Positions 1 to 11,377 of a DNA stretch of 64,000 nt are shown piece by piece (within the stretch, counting starts at the first letter, position 1; the number at the start of each line of letters is the position of its first letter). Origin of the DNA: Tiliqua scincoides (Eukaryota > Chordata > Lepidosauria > Squamata > Scincidae); the NCBI RefSeq assembly GCF_035046505.1, contig NC_089830.1:23352284-23416283 (forward strand), written 5' to 3'. Below the pieces are notes generated by a model. The model saw only the letters and a list, made by a program, of their open reading frames with translations, did no database searches and was not told where the DNA came from. A program made the translations under genes and the position numbers.

Positions 1-344
1 CACGGGAAGGAGGCAGTGAACCCTTGGCCCCAGCTTAGCTATGCCACTGGCTGGAGCCCCTCACCCACACCATGTGCCTGTCTGCCCCTCTCCCTGCCCC
101 CTCCCAACTCCATGCATGACACCTCAGTTCAGCTGAAGACCTGCAGTCTCCATCACCACGACCCAGCAACAGGGACAGATGTCACGTATATCAGGCACAC
201 ACACACAGGGTGGACCAGCCAGCCCATTTACCACATTTTCTTTATTTATACTCATATCTTTTTCAGCCAGAATAGGATCCCAAAGGGGCTTACCATTTTG
301 TTAATAATGCTACAGTGTAGTTTATTGGCTGGGCTGTTGGTTTA
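1..344. other. Unassigned non-coding DNA
   Basis: I see no conserved exon, RNA gene or recognisable repeat here. The open frames are short, proline- and serine-rich, and have no splice-compatible neighbours. Confidence 0.4.
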
Positions 345-354
345 GTTACTATTT

Positions 355-560
355 TTCACATTTTTTTATACCACCCTTTCCTCAAGGAGCTCCAAGGGTG
401 TACATCCCCTCTTTTTACCCTCACAACAACCCTGTGGGGTAGGTGAGACGGAGAGATATCAACTGGTCCAAGGTCACCCCAGAAGCTGAATGACTGTGTG
501 GGGACTGAACCTGGATCTTCCAGTTGTAATTTCAACTCCTGAACCACTACACCATCTTGG
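355..560 (-). repeat. tRNA-derived SINE
   Basis: Read on the minus strand, it has a tRNA-like head (gtgtagtggttcagg, then a degenerate B-box-like stretch), a body with the words ctcacctaccccacagg and gttgttgtgagg, and a tail ending in ggtataaaaa. The same body recurs more than ten times in the window. It belongs to the MIR/CORE or Sauria-like SINEs of reptiles; I cannot fix the family name without a library search. Confidence 0.8.
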
Positions 561-904
561 CTGTCTTACTGGAGCTTAGGAAGAGGGCATCGGTTGCTGC
601 CAGTGAACTCAGGGGCTGTCTGATGGCAAAGAGCACAAGACCACGTTTATGGCACAAGACCACTAAGGGCGTGACCACTTAGGGTGCTTAGACCACATTT
701 AGATAGTGGTCCAGTGCAGAGAGTGCCAAGATGAGGGGGAAAAGACACTCAGGGGACTAGATGGGAAGGCTAGAAAGTTTGGACGTGGGTTGACTTTTGA
801 GGATCAGGGGCAAGGCAATTTCAGCAAGACGAGTTGGAGATCTCAGACATCATTCTTCTGTTTTGAAATGTGGAAAATGGAAGGAAGCAACTGGCAGAGG
901 AGTA

Positions 905-1185
905 AGTCACTGCCCTGCCACCTTGGGATGACACCAAGTGACGTCATGGTGTCACATGACATTGTGATGTCACTTCTGGGTTCTTCCTGGAGGAGGGGAT
1001 GCTGGCAGCTTTGTGCTCCCCTTTCCTTCTCCTATGGAGGCTCCCCTTTAAAAGGAGAAGGAAAGGGGGCTCGAAGCTGCCACCTCCTCAGTGCCTCCTC
1101 TGTAACTAGGGCGGAGCCTCAGGGGCACCGTGAGACCCCCCCCCCCTTGGCACCTTAAGTACCCACCATAAGCACCAGAGCCCTG
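905..1185. repeat. GC-rich foldback DNA element
   Basis: The arms at about 990-1032 and 1054-1100 are inverted copies: cccctttccttctcc against ggagaaggaaagggg, with further pairing outside through the gctggcagct region. Related copies lie at 2917-3120 and 31980-32240. The shared words (gcggagcctcaggggcac, gtgacgtca) mark one family of non-autonomous DNA elements, probably hAT-like. No coding capacity is seen. Confidence 0.6.
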
Positions 1186-1189
1186 GGGC

Positions 1190-1850
1190 AGGTGACCCTC
1201 AGGCTCTGCCCTAGCTATCCCTTTTGCCCTAGGTCACTTCAAGGCTTCCAAATATCACTGGCCAGCTTTCCAGCAGTTTCCAGTCTAGAAGTGAAAGGAA
1301 ACTGCAAAAGGGGCGAAATCTGTGGCAGTGGCTCTTCCTAGAAGCCTCCTTGTAGGCCTGATGTTGGGTGCTTTTGGCTCTCCACTCCCCCCCCACCCCA
1401 CATTTGAGGCTGCTTGCCAGCAAAATCAGCTGTAGGTCAGGGATGTAAAACAATGAGTAAGGATTTCCCCGGGCTTGAAAATTTCCCCCTTTTTAAAGAC
1501 TTTGTTTGTATCCTGCTATTCTTCCATCGTGAGCTCAAGCAGCATCTCATCTTAGTACTGGCCAGACCCCAAAGATGCCTCACTTCAGCAAGGTTGGATT
1601 GGCCTTCAGACAGAGCCCTTTCTGAAACTAACTCTATTCTTCCTTCTTCTCTTCCCCATTTATGACCCTCTCCCTGTGTTTTGTTTTTCCTTGCTTTGCA
1701 GAGTTCGTTCTTCCATCCTGCCACGCGGGCGTCTCCGAATTCACGTCCCAGCACCTGTCCGATTTTGGGATGTATCACAAGCTAGGTTCTCCCTCTTTCC
1801 CCCTCCCCACACGCCTGGCAGCAATAGCCCGTGTCACGTCGCTCCTGCTG
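1190..1850. other. Unassigned DNA upstream of mir-99b
   Basis: No repeat or exon is recognised. A pyrimidine tract followed by cag near 1701 could be a splice acceptor of the microRNA primary transcript, but this is not testable from the sequence alone. Confidence 0.35.
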
Positions 1851-1858
1851 GGCGGTTT

Positions 1859-1946
1859 TGCCAGTTGCCATAAACCCGTAGATCCGAACTTGCGGTACGA
1901 CTTCCTCACACAAGCTCGAGTCTGTGGGTATGTGTCGACCTTGGCC
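1859..1946 (+). ncRNA. MIR99B: mir-99b microRNA precursor
   Basis: The 5p arm (1873-1894) begins AACCCGTAGATCCGAACT and ends TTGCG. The miR-99/100 seed ACCCGTA is intact, and the TTGCG end is typical of miR-99b rather than miR-99a or miR-100, which end TTGTG. The 3p arm (1911-1932) starts CAAGCTCGAGTCTGTGGGT, very close to mammalian miR-99b-3p. The arms pair across a short loop. miR-99/100 family members repress MTOR-pathway genes in other vertebrates. It is the first of the three clustered microRNAs, and it lies upstream of SPACA6 on the same strand as in mammals. It carries the ancestral AACCCG start rather than the CACCCG start of mammalian miR-99b. Confidence 0.97.
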
Positions 1947-1949
1947 AGA

Positions 1950-2915
1950 ACATCTAGACACAATGCTACCGCACCAGGTGCCTTCTTTCTAGAGTCGAGG
2001 ATTATTCGTGGATGTCCTAAACATTAGGAGCTGTGAAAACCAACATCCCAGTTTGGGGGAGGGGCATAGCCCGACGTCCCAGCTCCCTCTTCAATGCGAG
2101 CCAATCAGTTGGAGGTTCAAAAACTATAGAATGCAGAATTCAGCATCCAGAGAGCCTCAGTTTCATTTTTTTTAAAGACCATCAAGTTTCTAGTCCTCAT
2201 GTCTGCCTGAATTTGTGCATTGTCAATGGATTGTATCCAGAAAAAATGAATTTTGTTTTAAGTTCCACTGAAATCAATGGGACAAGTTAACAATGAATAA
2301 CATAATTCCCAATAATTTCAAAGGGGACTTCTTTCAGATTCACTTTCTTTGAATAAATCTTAAATGTGAGAGACCAGAGGGGTTACTGAATAAGATATTT
2401 TAATAGTTTGGGGTGCACGTCTACTGCCCGACTGGACCCCGCGCCCCTCCCCGTAACCAACAAATCATGATTCACTGATATAAAATAGCATGCAGAAGCT
2501 AGACTCTCAGCACCATCCTGTATACGCTGCTCAGAAGTAAGCTCTATTGAGCGCAATGGGATGCACGCCAAGGTAACAGAACCGAAGTGGTGCAAAAATT
2601 GGCATGTTTGCTCCATTGAAACACATTTTCAAAATTTAGCTCTTCTTATTGTAGAATTGGATTGCCTGGCTGCAGAACCCCCCCTCCCCCTTTTTTTTCA
2701 TTGAATTAGCGAGCGGTAGACTCAGCCTTGCCAGCCAGCCCCACAGCCAGCGTCAGTAGTGGGAAGTCCCGGGCCTTTGCTGAAGCCCAGGGACTGTGGA
2801 TGTCTCATGTCTACAAGTGGGTTGTGATCTCCCAAGCTGACCAGGAGAGGTTGCATCTTGGATACAATCTTCAGGGCCTGATTTTGCAAATGCAAGAAAT
2901 GAGAGGGGCTTCCTG
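1950..2915. other. Non-coding spacer with one old palindromic repeat
   Basis: A worn copy of the short self-complementary squamate repeat (ctcagaagtaagctctattgag) lies at about 2495-2585. The rest holds no recognisable feature. Confidence 0.45.
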
Positions 2916-2916
2916 G

Positions 2917-3120
2917 CAGAGGCATAGCTAGTCTGAGACCTGGGGGGGGGGCACGGACCCTGAGCACTGCCCCAGATGCTACTTTAAGGAGGGAACATGA
3001 CTGCCACTCAGGCTCCGCCCTATTTACGGAGGAGGCGCTGGCAGCTTCGCTCCCCCCGTTCCTTCTCCTTCAAAGAGGAGCCTCCACCAAACCCAGAAGT
3101 GACGTCACAACCTGAAATAT
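2917..3120. repeat. GC-rich foldback element, second copy
   Basis: It opens with cagaggcatagctag, a degenerate hAT-like end also seen as cagtggcatagctag at 38305. Inside are the family words caggctccgccctattta, ggaggaggcgctggcagct and cccagaagtgacgtcac. It shares its interior with the elements at 905 and 31980. Confidence 0.55.
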
Positions 3121-3512
3121 TTTTGAGGTTTGCCGTGATGCTGCAGTGGGAATGAAAAGCACTTTGTTCATTCTCGTGGCGCTGAGTGTTTTATTTTTTT
3201 TATTTTATTTTTTACATATAGGATCAAAATGGGTTTGGGTGGGCCCAACTGAGAGCCTCCGTGAAAACCTAGTTTGCCTGTAGCAAGAGGAGAGACTTCC
3301 TTTCTTGCACTTCATAAGATAGCAAGTTTTCACCTTCTTAGAGGGACACCCTTGGCCAGTTCTCTGCTGCCTGGAGCCTTGTAGGACCCTCTCCGCCTCC
3401 CACAGCCTGACCTCATCAAATGACCGGTGTCTTCAGTCTCTAGCGGAGCCCATCTCGTCGTGCCTCCCTTCCGGGTGAAAACGGACGGCGCCTCTTCTCT
3501 TTTCTCAGGCGT

Positions 3513-3597
3513 GCCTCGGGTTGAGGTAGTAGGTTGTATGGTTTAGAATAACACCATCAGGAGATAACTGTACAGCCTCCTAGCTTTCCCCGGGGCA
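3513..3597 (+). ncRNA. MIRLET7E: let-7e microRNA precursor
   Basis: The 5p arm (3522-3543) carries the let-7 seed GAGGTAG and continues TAGGTTGTATGG; over its 22 nt it equals the let-7c form rather than mammalian let-7e. The 3p arm (3568-3589) starts CTGTACAGCCTCCTAGC, the form known from let-7a-2. The stem closes with gcctcggg against ccccgggg. The name let-7e rests on position between mir-99b and mir-125a beside SPACA6, not on the mature sequence. let-7 promotes differentiation by repressing genes such as LIN28 and HMGA2 in other vertebrates. Confidence 0.97.
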
Positions 3598-3896
3598 ACG
3601 CCACAATACGAGTAACGGATTCTTCGCTTGCCAGCAGAATGTCGACCACCAGAAAGGTAAGTAACAATGAGATTTTCTGCCACTAGAGACTACTGGGTTT
3701 AACCTCTGAAACTCCCTACTGCAGTGCAGCACACAGTAGAGCACTCGAATGTAAAATATGCACAAGGCTGAGGTTTATTTGGGGGGGGGGGGTACAAGCA
3801 CAGGAGAGAGCAAAAACTTGGCATTGACAGTAGAATTCAACTCCCTGAACACACAAGAGCTGTAATAGCTCCAAAGATACGCTTGAAAGTCTAGAG

Positions 3897-4210
3897 CAGT
3901 GGTTCCCAAAAACTGGGTCGGGACCCACTGGTGGTCGCGACCTGATTTTTGGTGGGTTCCATAGCAGTCTGTTCAGAAATCATATAGCTGCTAATTGCCC
4001 TGCTTGCAAACTGAACTCCTGCAATTTGCTAGTATGTGAAAATATAGGGAGATAAATGTTTGAGCATCTTTTTGGGGGTTATTATTACTTGTAAATAAAT
4101 AAATGATGTCTTTCTAAATCTTTTTTTTTTTTTAAAGTCTCATAAGCCTAGGTGAGTCCTGATAGAGTGTCATTTTAAGAAGTGGGTGCTAAAAAGTTTG
4201 GGAACCACTG
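3897..4210. mobile_element. Non-autonomous hAT element with target duplication
   Basis: The terminal inverted repeats are CAGTGGTTCCCAAA and TTTGGGAACCACTG. The flanking 8-bp duplications GTCTAGAG (3889-3896) and GTCTACAG (4211-4218) differ at one base. Length (314 bp), TIR type and 8-bp duplication identify hAT. It has no transposase coding capacity. Confidence 0.9.
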
Positions 4211-4494
4211 GTCTACAGGCAATGACTGAGGCTGGAGAAAGACCATAGTTTTAGGAGTGGCTTGAGAAGGCTTTGCAACCCATCCTGCAAGCAGACCTTT
4301 TTGGTCCGGGCAAACAGGTCTTGCAGGTTTTTGAAACAATACCAGAACTTGCTAGACCTGTTTGACCAGAGATGAAAAGGGGTGGGAGGGTGTAATTGTA
4401 AGGACCATGAGTATCAATCTCTCTCTTTCAAAATGCCTTCAACTTTCTGGGAGGAAGAAAAAAACCTCTAATCAACAGAGGGTTAGCTGAATAA

Positions 4495-4592
4495 CAGTAT
4501 GTATGCCGGCTCAGAAGTCAGCCCCATTGAGTTGAGTGGGAGTTACTCCTAGGTAAATGCCTGTGTAGGGTTGCAGTCTAAGGCTTTCCACT
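4495..4592. repeat. Short self-complementary squamate repeat
   Basis: The words ctcagaagtcagccccattga and gagtgggagttactcctagg are near-complementary halves of one repeat of about 90 bp. At least ten copies of this family lie in the window. It is small, non-coding and palindrome-like, so a MITE is likely; the family is not named here. Confidence 0.6.
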
Positions 4593-5039
4593 GCTGTGGG
4601 ATAGGAATTCAATGCCTTGCTTAGTTCCTTGTGAGCCAAATGAGTTAGGCAAAATGGCAGGTCCAGCAGGCAAAAGAATTATACAAATGTACGTACTTGC
4701 ACAGGGCTGCAGAATTCAGCACTTCTTGGTACAGATGACGATGATGATGGTGATGATAATTTAGCGCACACAGCCCTGAAGACACATACTGGATTGTCCT
4801 CCATACTGGTTTGTGTGCTTGTGTCTTCATTGTTTCTGCAGTTTTGGGGATGGTCAACTGCATTAGAATATTTGCATATGTCCAAAACTGGAGACCCACT
4901 CTCTCTTTCCATTGGACAGGTGAAACATCTGTCCCTGCAAAGAATACCAACCAGGCTTCAGTAGGGGGGGTTGGGGGTGGAGAAGCATGGTGGAGATATG
5001 GGACAGTCCTTGGTGGAAAAGGGAATCAAAGAGATACAG

Positions 5040-5250
5040 TATAGAGACAGTGTGGTATAGTAATTAGAGCATCAAAGTGTATGTATTGAATTGTATTCAG
5101 ATCCCTGTTCAGCCCATGGGGTGAGCTGGGTCCAGCCAATGCCATTCAGCTTGATGTACCTCACAGGGCTGTTGTGGGGATTAAAAGGGTGTATTTAGCT
5201 TGTCCTCAGTGGCAGCAGAAAGGGCAGCATAAAAATGTCAATAGGAACAG
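5040..5250 (+). repeat. Diverged tRNA-type SINE
   Basis: It has a tRNA-like start (cagtgtggtatagtaattagagc), a degenerate B-box region, then the shared body word gtacctcacagggctgttgtgggg and an end in gcataaaaatg. It is older than the copies at 35080 or 42455. Confidence 0.6.
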
Positions 5251-5334
5251 TGGAAATTTGGAAATCATCAAGGGATACGGCATAGGAAAACAGAGAAATT
5301 CCAGCATCTCCTAGGGAATTATTGTTTGTTCATG

Positions 5335-5545
5335 TTTTTAATCCCATTTTTCCTCCAAGTTGCTCAGAGCGATATATGACGTGATAGCTTGTTCTCCCCC
5401 TCCCACCACCTTCTGTCCTCACAACAACCCTGAAAGGTAGGTTGAGTTGAGACAGTGTCTTCTCCAAGGTCACCCAGGGAGCTCCGTATCTCAGTGGGGA
5501 ATCTGGACTCCTTGGCTCAAGCCAAACGGTCTGTCCAAGGCACCC
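5335..5545 (-). repeat. tRNA-derived SINE
   Basis: On the minus strand the body (ccaaggtcacccaggga in window orientation) and tail (atcccatttttcctccaagttgc) match the common SINE family of the window. The tRNA head is worn. Confidence 0.65.
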
Positions 5546-5549
5546 TGTG

Positions 5550-6755
5550 AACTTTCTCAATGGAAAGGGTTGGCCCTGACCTCATACGTGGGGTGCCCCC
5601 ACATCTGCCCTAGGCAATTGAGCACCAACAATTCTGATTGTGTGAGCAACTTTGCAGGGTCATGGGAGTGCCTCGAAGAGTCCCTTGGTGGCTTTGAAGC
5701 AGCTTCTGTCTCTCCACAGGGCTGGATGTCAGCCACATAGGTGTATGTCTGTGGCCTTCATTTTGTGTTGGCTGTGCTGGTGTTTGGGGTCCAGTGTGCA
5801 TACTCTAGACCCCCCCCCCAATTGCATGTTCTCCCTTAGCAAATACTTAACTGCCCTTCCGCATTCACACAATCAGGAGAGTTAAAGAAGGGTCAGAGGT
5901 GGGATGTTGTGGGGAGGGGGTTTGTTAGCGGGGGAACGCGGTGATTCTGACCTGTGGAAGGGATTTCAAGTCTAGGGTTTCAGGTAGTGAATGGGGGGGG
6001 GGGGAGCCGGACACAAGCTCCACCAGGATCTCTTATAAGCAGGCGGAAAGTGATATACAGAGTCTTTGCAGACTGGGATGTGCGTGTGGATGTGCCCAAA
6101 TTCGTGGATTGGTTGTGTCTGACGATCTTTGCAACTTTGTGTGGTTCTTTGTCTGCAGTGTGAATTGTTCTTGTTTGTGCCTTGAGCGGCTGCCTAGAGT
6201 TGGAAGGAAGCATGAGATGGAGTCTTTGTTAAGAGCACAAGGCCCTGGCAAAAGAAGCATATGGGGTTATATGGGACCAATGTGGTCCTTTATTGAGTGA
6301 GCTCTTCTGTGTGTTGGGGGGAGGGAGGTGGAGGAGTGGCTTAGTTCACAGATGAAACCACACTGTGCGCATATGTGTGGCGTGCCATAATGGGAGAGGT
6401 GCTTTGCTGGATCTGAGCAGGACTCCGTGGGGTCCGGCCCTGCCATTCCCCAACAACGGCCAGCCAGCTGCAGGAAGCTCAGAAACCAGGTTGGAACTCA
6501 GCGATGGCCGTTCTGGTCTGTCCCTGGTCCATGGAGGTAGAATGCTGCTAAACATGGAGGTTTCATTCCACCTGCCGTAGCCTGTTGGGGCTGATGGTCC
6601 AGTCCCCCAGGAACACTTCAGCCCCCCTTTGTGTCACCCTCTAAACCAGTCGCTGTTGAGTTGCTGCCGCACAATAGCACCATGCCATCTGCGTAGCCTT
6701 CTTGTGGCACTGTGTGCGTGAAGTATGGTGTGCTGTGTGCGTGTGGCATCATTCA
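5550..6755. other. Unassigned DNA between let-7e and the CpG-rich block
   Basis: Short G-runs and low-complexity tracts are present. No exon, RNA or repeat is recognised. Confidence 0.35.
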
Positions 6756-6759
6756 CCGT

Positions 6760-7390
6760 ACGTGGTTGCATGCTCTTGACCTGTGGCGGGCCACAGGGTG
6801 TGTAGCGTGTCCACCACCCAGCACGTGCGGTGAGGCGCGGCGCATAGGCGCGAAGGACTTTCTTTTTTTGTACGGCATTTGGAGCTGTGCAACATTGGCA
6901 TGCGGCATGCGCTTGTCTGCCGAGCACGGCGTGTGCGGTGGGGTCTGTGGGCACTGCGCCGGCCCAGCCCCACCTGACCAGCTCACCTGCCGCTCATTGT
7001 CTCGGTTTGCTGCCATTTGAATTTTTCCCAGCCAGCCTCCCTCCCTCCCTCCCTCCCTCCCCTCCGCCGCCGCCGCTCCCTCCTCTGCTCTCCCTCCGCC
7101 CTCCCTGCCGTCTGGATCCAGGCAAGTCTGATAAAGTTCCATTCTAGACAACAGCCGCATTGCGTTGCCTCAGCATCCACAGCGGCACGGCCCAGAGAGA
7201 GGGAGAGACACGCAGCCAGAGCAAGGCAGTGGCAGGCGATGATGATGATGATGATGACGGGAGACAGGAGAGCAGCCAGCATCCATCAGTGCACTGGTCC
7301 ACCAGCCAGAGTCTGTACCAAGGAGAGAGGCGGAGACCCAAGCAGGTGAACCTTTCCTCTGTGGAGTGCCAGCCCAGGGGGCGAGGATGG
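6760..7390 (+). promoter_or_regulatory. CpG-rich candidate promoter and first exon of the microRNA transcript
   Basis: CpG dinucleotides are frequent from about 6760 to 7110 (for example gcgcggcgcataggcgcg and gccgccgccgctccc), unlike the CpG-poor surroundings. A CT-rich block at 7040-7110 is followed by unique sequence and a good donor-like site at about 7346 (caag|caggtgaac region). It lies between let-7e and mir-125a on the host strand. A role as promoter and non-coding first exon of the mir-125a or SPACA6-linked transcript is inferred. A (GAT)n run lies at 7238-7257. Confidence 0.45.
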
Positions 7391-9565
7391 AGGCAGGGAG
7401 AAAGGGGTGGGGAAGGCAGCAGAATGTGGGAAACAGGTGATGAAGAACAAGGGGGAGGAGGGTGGGCTGAGGGTGGCAAGAAGGGGAATCGGGGAGTGAT
7501 GGCAGAGGCGTTGGGGAGAGGAGGGCAAGCGGTAAGGGGGAAACGAATGGGAGCTGTTCTGGGACCTGGGAGGTATACGTGCAGCAGGGTCTGAATGTTG
7601 TTACGTAGCTGGGGAGGGGGCAGAAGAAGCAGAACAATGACTCAAGTTTGATCCTGAAGAAGGGGAAAATTGGGGGTTTTTTGGGGGGTGGCTTCTGTCA
7701 CCTTCAGGTGGTTATCGGAGAATAGCTGTGGAATACTGGCTTTCCACCCTGTCCCCTGGGCACTTGGGAGCGGGGGGGGGATAGGGAGGGACGTGCTCTC
7801 TCTCCCTAGGGTTCAACAGTTGCCATGGGTGGCTGTACCCCGAGTGTCATGCATGCCCCCAAGGTGCAAACTTCGCTCTGGGGAAAGGGAGTCACAGACA
7901 CGGCCCCCGCCCTGAGGTTTTTCTCAGGGGGGATCCCACCCTCTCCCCTGGTGGGCACTGCCAAGCTGTCTTCGGGGGACCAAGCCCATTCTCTCAAATC
8001 CCAGATGGAAAGGAGCCGTTGAAGGCTTTCCTACCTTGAAGGATGCACACTCACCTCTGGGGCCACACCCACCCTAGGGATTCCCATCCCCACACCCGCC
8101 CCATATGCAGATCCCTCTTTTAGCAGGATGTCCTTCTCCCTCTCTCTCTCTCACACACACACATTCCCCAAAGAATCATCCTGGATTGGACAAGGATGAA
8201 GAGTTCTGTGTGGGAGGGAACTGTGCATAGGAGAGAAACAGCAAGACGAAATGGTGTTTGCACCAGAAGATCCATTTCAGGCTGCGCGCAAGGGCGATCT
8301 TGCCTGGTAATGTGCAGTGTGCAAGTCAAGAGCTGAAAGGAGATTTGTGGGGGGGGGGTAAAGTGGTGGCAAGGGAGGGGACTGTGCTCTGTCACATTTG
8401 TATGCCAGAGATGAGTCCATTGTGCACATGCACATGGAGGCGGGGTGCATAGATGGTGCTTGGGAAGAAGGGACAGTTGGGCGGGCGCCTGGCGAGGGCA
8501 TTGTTTCTGAAGAGGAGACAGTGGTGCATGGGTAGTAGGAGAGGGTGGCTTTGTGCAGAAGGCATGATGGGGTGTGGATGAGATTAAAGGGGGGTGGCTC
8601 TGCGTGGAAAAACAGGTGTCGCGCATGCACGTTCAGTTCATAACCAGGTAGGAATGGAAGAGAACAGCAGGAGTGTGGCTGTGTGTGTCTTTCTCTGTGT
8701 GTGTGTGCCCGCTCATCGCAATAGCTGTGATTGTGCAAGTTCTTAGTATTCACCCAGACATAACGTGCGCACCGCACAGATCACTTGGGTAGTTTGTCAG
8801 TATTTCTGTGTGGGGTGGATGTGTCATCCATTGCATGTTTCAAATGCTGTTTGTTTCCAACTTGAGCCTGAGCTGATGGAAGAGGTGTGTGTGTGTGTTG
8901 CATACATTATAAGTTGGGCTTAGAGAGATTTGCGTGTTTGCTTTGAGGGGCCTGGAGATTTGTGTGTTGAGTTGATCTTAGGTCTTTCTGGAAAAACCCT
9001 GTCTGGATGCAGCAGCTCCTGTGAAATCGCAGAGTTCGGTGTGGCTTCTGCTTCAGTTCGCTGATGGGTCCATCCAGCCACGGCTGCGAGAGAACGCCTT
9101 GACCAGGTGAGTGTGGCAGGGAGAGATGCCTTCAGAAACCCCATTTGGTGTCTGGGGAAGAGGCGTTCGAACTCTGGTCCTCTGCAGCGTCCCTCAGGGC
9201 ACTGACATGGCGGTTCATGTTTCCCTGACCAGCGTGCCTCCCTGACTCAAGTCCATGAGCCGCTTCGCTCCATGGCCTTGTCGCTTCATTGGCGAGCAGT
9301 TCCACAGGATTGCCGTGTCTGAGGCGGTCCCATTTCCCTTCGGTCTGTGGGCCAGCCAAGCCAACACTGCTGGTTTCTCAGGTCATCCCAGAACAATGTG
9401 GGGTTGCAGCTGTGGAGCTACAGTTGGTGCTGCACAAGCCAGGGGCCTGCCACATGTTGGAGGACAAGGGAGATAGTTGTGGGAACCCAGCTTTGTGCGA
9501 GCCCACAATTCCTTCCGAACCCCACCCTGCCTCAGAGGGACCTGGACTGAGGTGCAAAGGAGGAC
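7391..9565. other. Intron-like DNA with simple repeats
   Basis: CT- and CA-rich tracts (about 8132-8165), GT-rich stretches (about 8690-8705 and 8886-8900) and G-runs. No coding exon or structured RNA is recognised. Confidence 0.4.
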
Positions 9566-9662
9566 TGAGGCTGCAATCCTATGCATGCTTTCCTGGGAGT
9601 CAGCCCTGTTGAACTCAGTGGGAATTACTTCTGAGTAGACATGCATAGGATTGAGCTGTGAG
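9566..9662. repeat. Short self-complementary squamate repeat, well preserved
   Basis: The ends gcaatcctatgcatgc and gcataggattg are inverted, as are the inner words cccattga-type and tcagtgggaattact. This is one of the best copies for defining the roughly 90-bp unit. Confidence 0.7.
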
Positions 9663-11377
9663 TTCTCTCACGTGGAATGGATTAACAGGAAGCCCAGAGA
9701 TCCTCTTCTGAACTCTCCGGTTCAAGCCATTTCCTCAACTTGACGCCGGACCAGAACTAGGGTCCTCTAGGCTGCCTTGAAATCCGCCACTCGCAGTGGG
9801 GTGGGGCAGGCGCAGTTCTATGTGCTCCGGCATATGCTGGAACATTCCAGAAACGTAGGCTTGCCTCTTCCGCGACACTCAAGGGAGCCTCTCTGGAATT
9901 GCTACAGAAGCACTGGGCAAGCCTTGACCCTGGGGGCCACCAGCACAACAGTGAGGCCGAGATGCTCCCCAATGAGCTCTGGGACCAATCTGCCCGTATC
10001 TTTATTTTGGAAACATCCCAGTTGCTTCTTTTGGTGGGACTGGAAGCTGACCCACTTTCCGCCAACTTCTCCACTGGCTTTGATCAACACGGCGCTCAAC
10101 CCAGCACTTTCCTCCAAATGCCCATGAAAAACCCGCTTTCCTTCAGAACGGCCATCGTCCACTTTCCACAATAGTTGTTTGAATTAAATGTTTTTGTCTA
10201 GTTTGTGGCTTTGTTTGCTTGTTTCGGAAGACGTGTGTGTTCAATAACTTCTTATATCCTCTCAAACAGCCTCCTGCCTTAAAATCCTTTTTCAAGATCC
10301 CAGTTCTCTAGCGATTGACTTCGGTGCTGCCCAATAAACTCAATTTTATGTTGCCCATTCATTGGGGAGAGGGGTGGGCTCTACCCCACAATTATTGTCC
10401 TTGAGACTGGCCCTCTTAGTGGTGTGGTGGAGGCTCAAGATAGCTGCTCTTTTCAATAGTAACAAAGGGCACTTGGGGGAATTATTTTTTCCAGGTTCTG
10501 CTTCCGGCACCCATTTTCGGTGACATCAAGGTTCCCTCAACCTTGTAGACAGAATTGGGTTGGGTAGGTAGTGATGAGGCATAGAGAAGGAAACCGTGGG
10601 GCTTGAGATAGAACCAGGCGGGGTTAGCTCGAGGCACTGCAGAACAGGGAGGCTGGCTTCCTAGCCCTGGGCAAAAGGGGAGGCTCACAGGGGACACCTT
10701 GTTTCCAAAGGGGTGCTGGGATGTCAAACTCTGAGCCTGACCCCTTTTTTTTTTCCTAACCACAGGTGTCTCTTTGGGTGCCGTTTGCAGAGACGACACA
10801 GGGAAAGCACTCTGCACATGCTCCTAATAACTGCTTCTTCAGTGTGTGTGTCATAATTTGGGAACTTGGTGTTAAACCTAGACCGAACCCAGAGTGGAGT
10901 GAAGGTTGAGCCTCCAGAGGGAGTTTGGGCAAACGAGATCGCAAGGCCAGCTGGAGCCAAAACTGGAATGAACATCAATGACGGGCTTGTTTATTTTTTA
11001 AAAAAAATGTTTTAGGGGAAAAACTACAAGAAGGAATCACCGTGACGTATTTGTGTTAGCCCTGCTGGAGTTTTAGGTTGTCATTTGGATGTCCCTGCAG
11101 TGGCAGCCTCCACTCTCCTTTGCTGTCAGTTTTAGCAAAGAGGTCCAGAATGGAAGGTTGTGGGGGGGGGGGGTATATGGATGAGAATAAACATCACCGA
11201 CGGGTCTTGAGAAGCAGGCCTGCGTAGCCATGGCTTGGGTTTGGGGGTCTGCTTGCTGTTTTATTTCTGCCTTGCTAATCTGATGGTGCCTTCACTCCCT
11301 CGCTTTTTCCCCAGGGCGAGGAACCACACTGTCCCTTTTGTTTTCCCGTCCTCCTGTATCTGCCTTCCTGCTTCTCT
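9663..11377. other. Unassigned DNA upstream of mir-125a
   Basis: No exon or repeat family is recognised. A G-run lies near 11160. Confidence 0.35.

Noticed and set aside
7160-7637. Overlapping frames of 144 and 155 codons on both strands
   Set aside because: Low-complexity products from purine- or pyrimidine-rich DNA in the CpG block; none resembles a protein family.
8120-8777. Minus-strand frames of about 168 codons
   Set aside because: Histidine-, proline- and threonine-rich translation of simple repeats.
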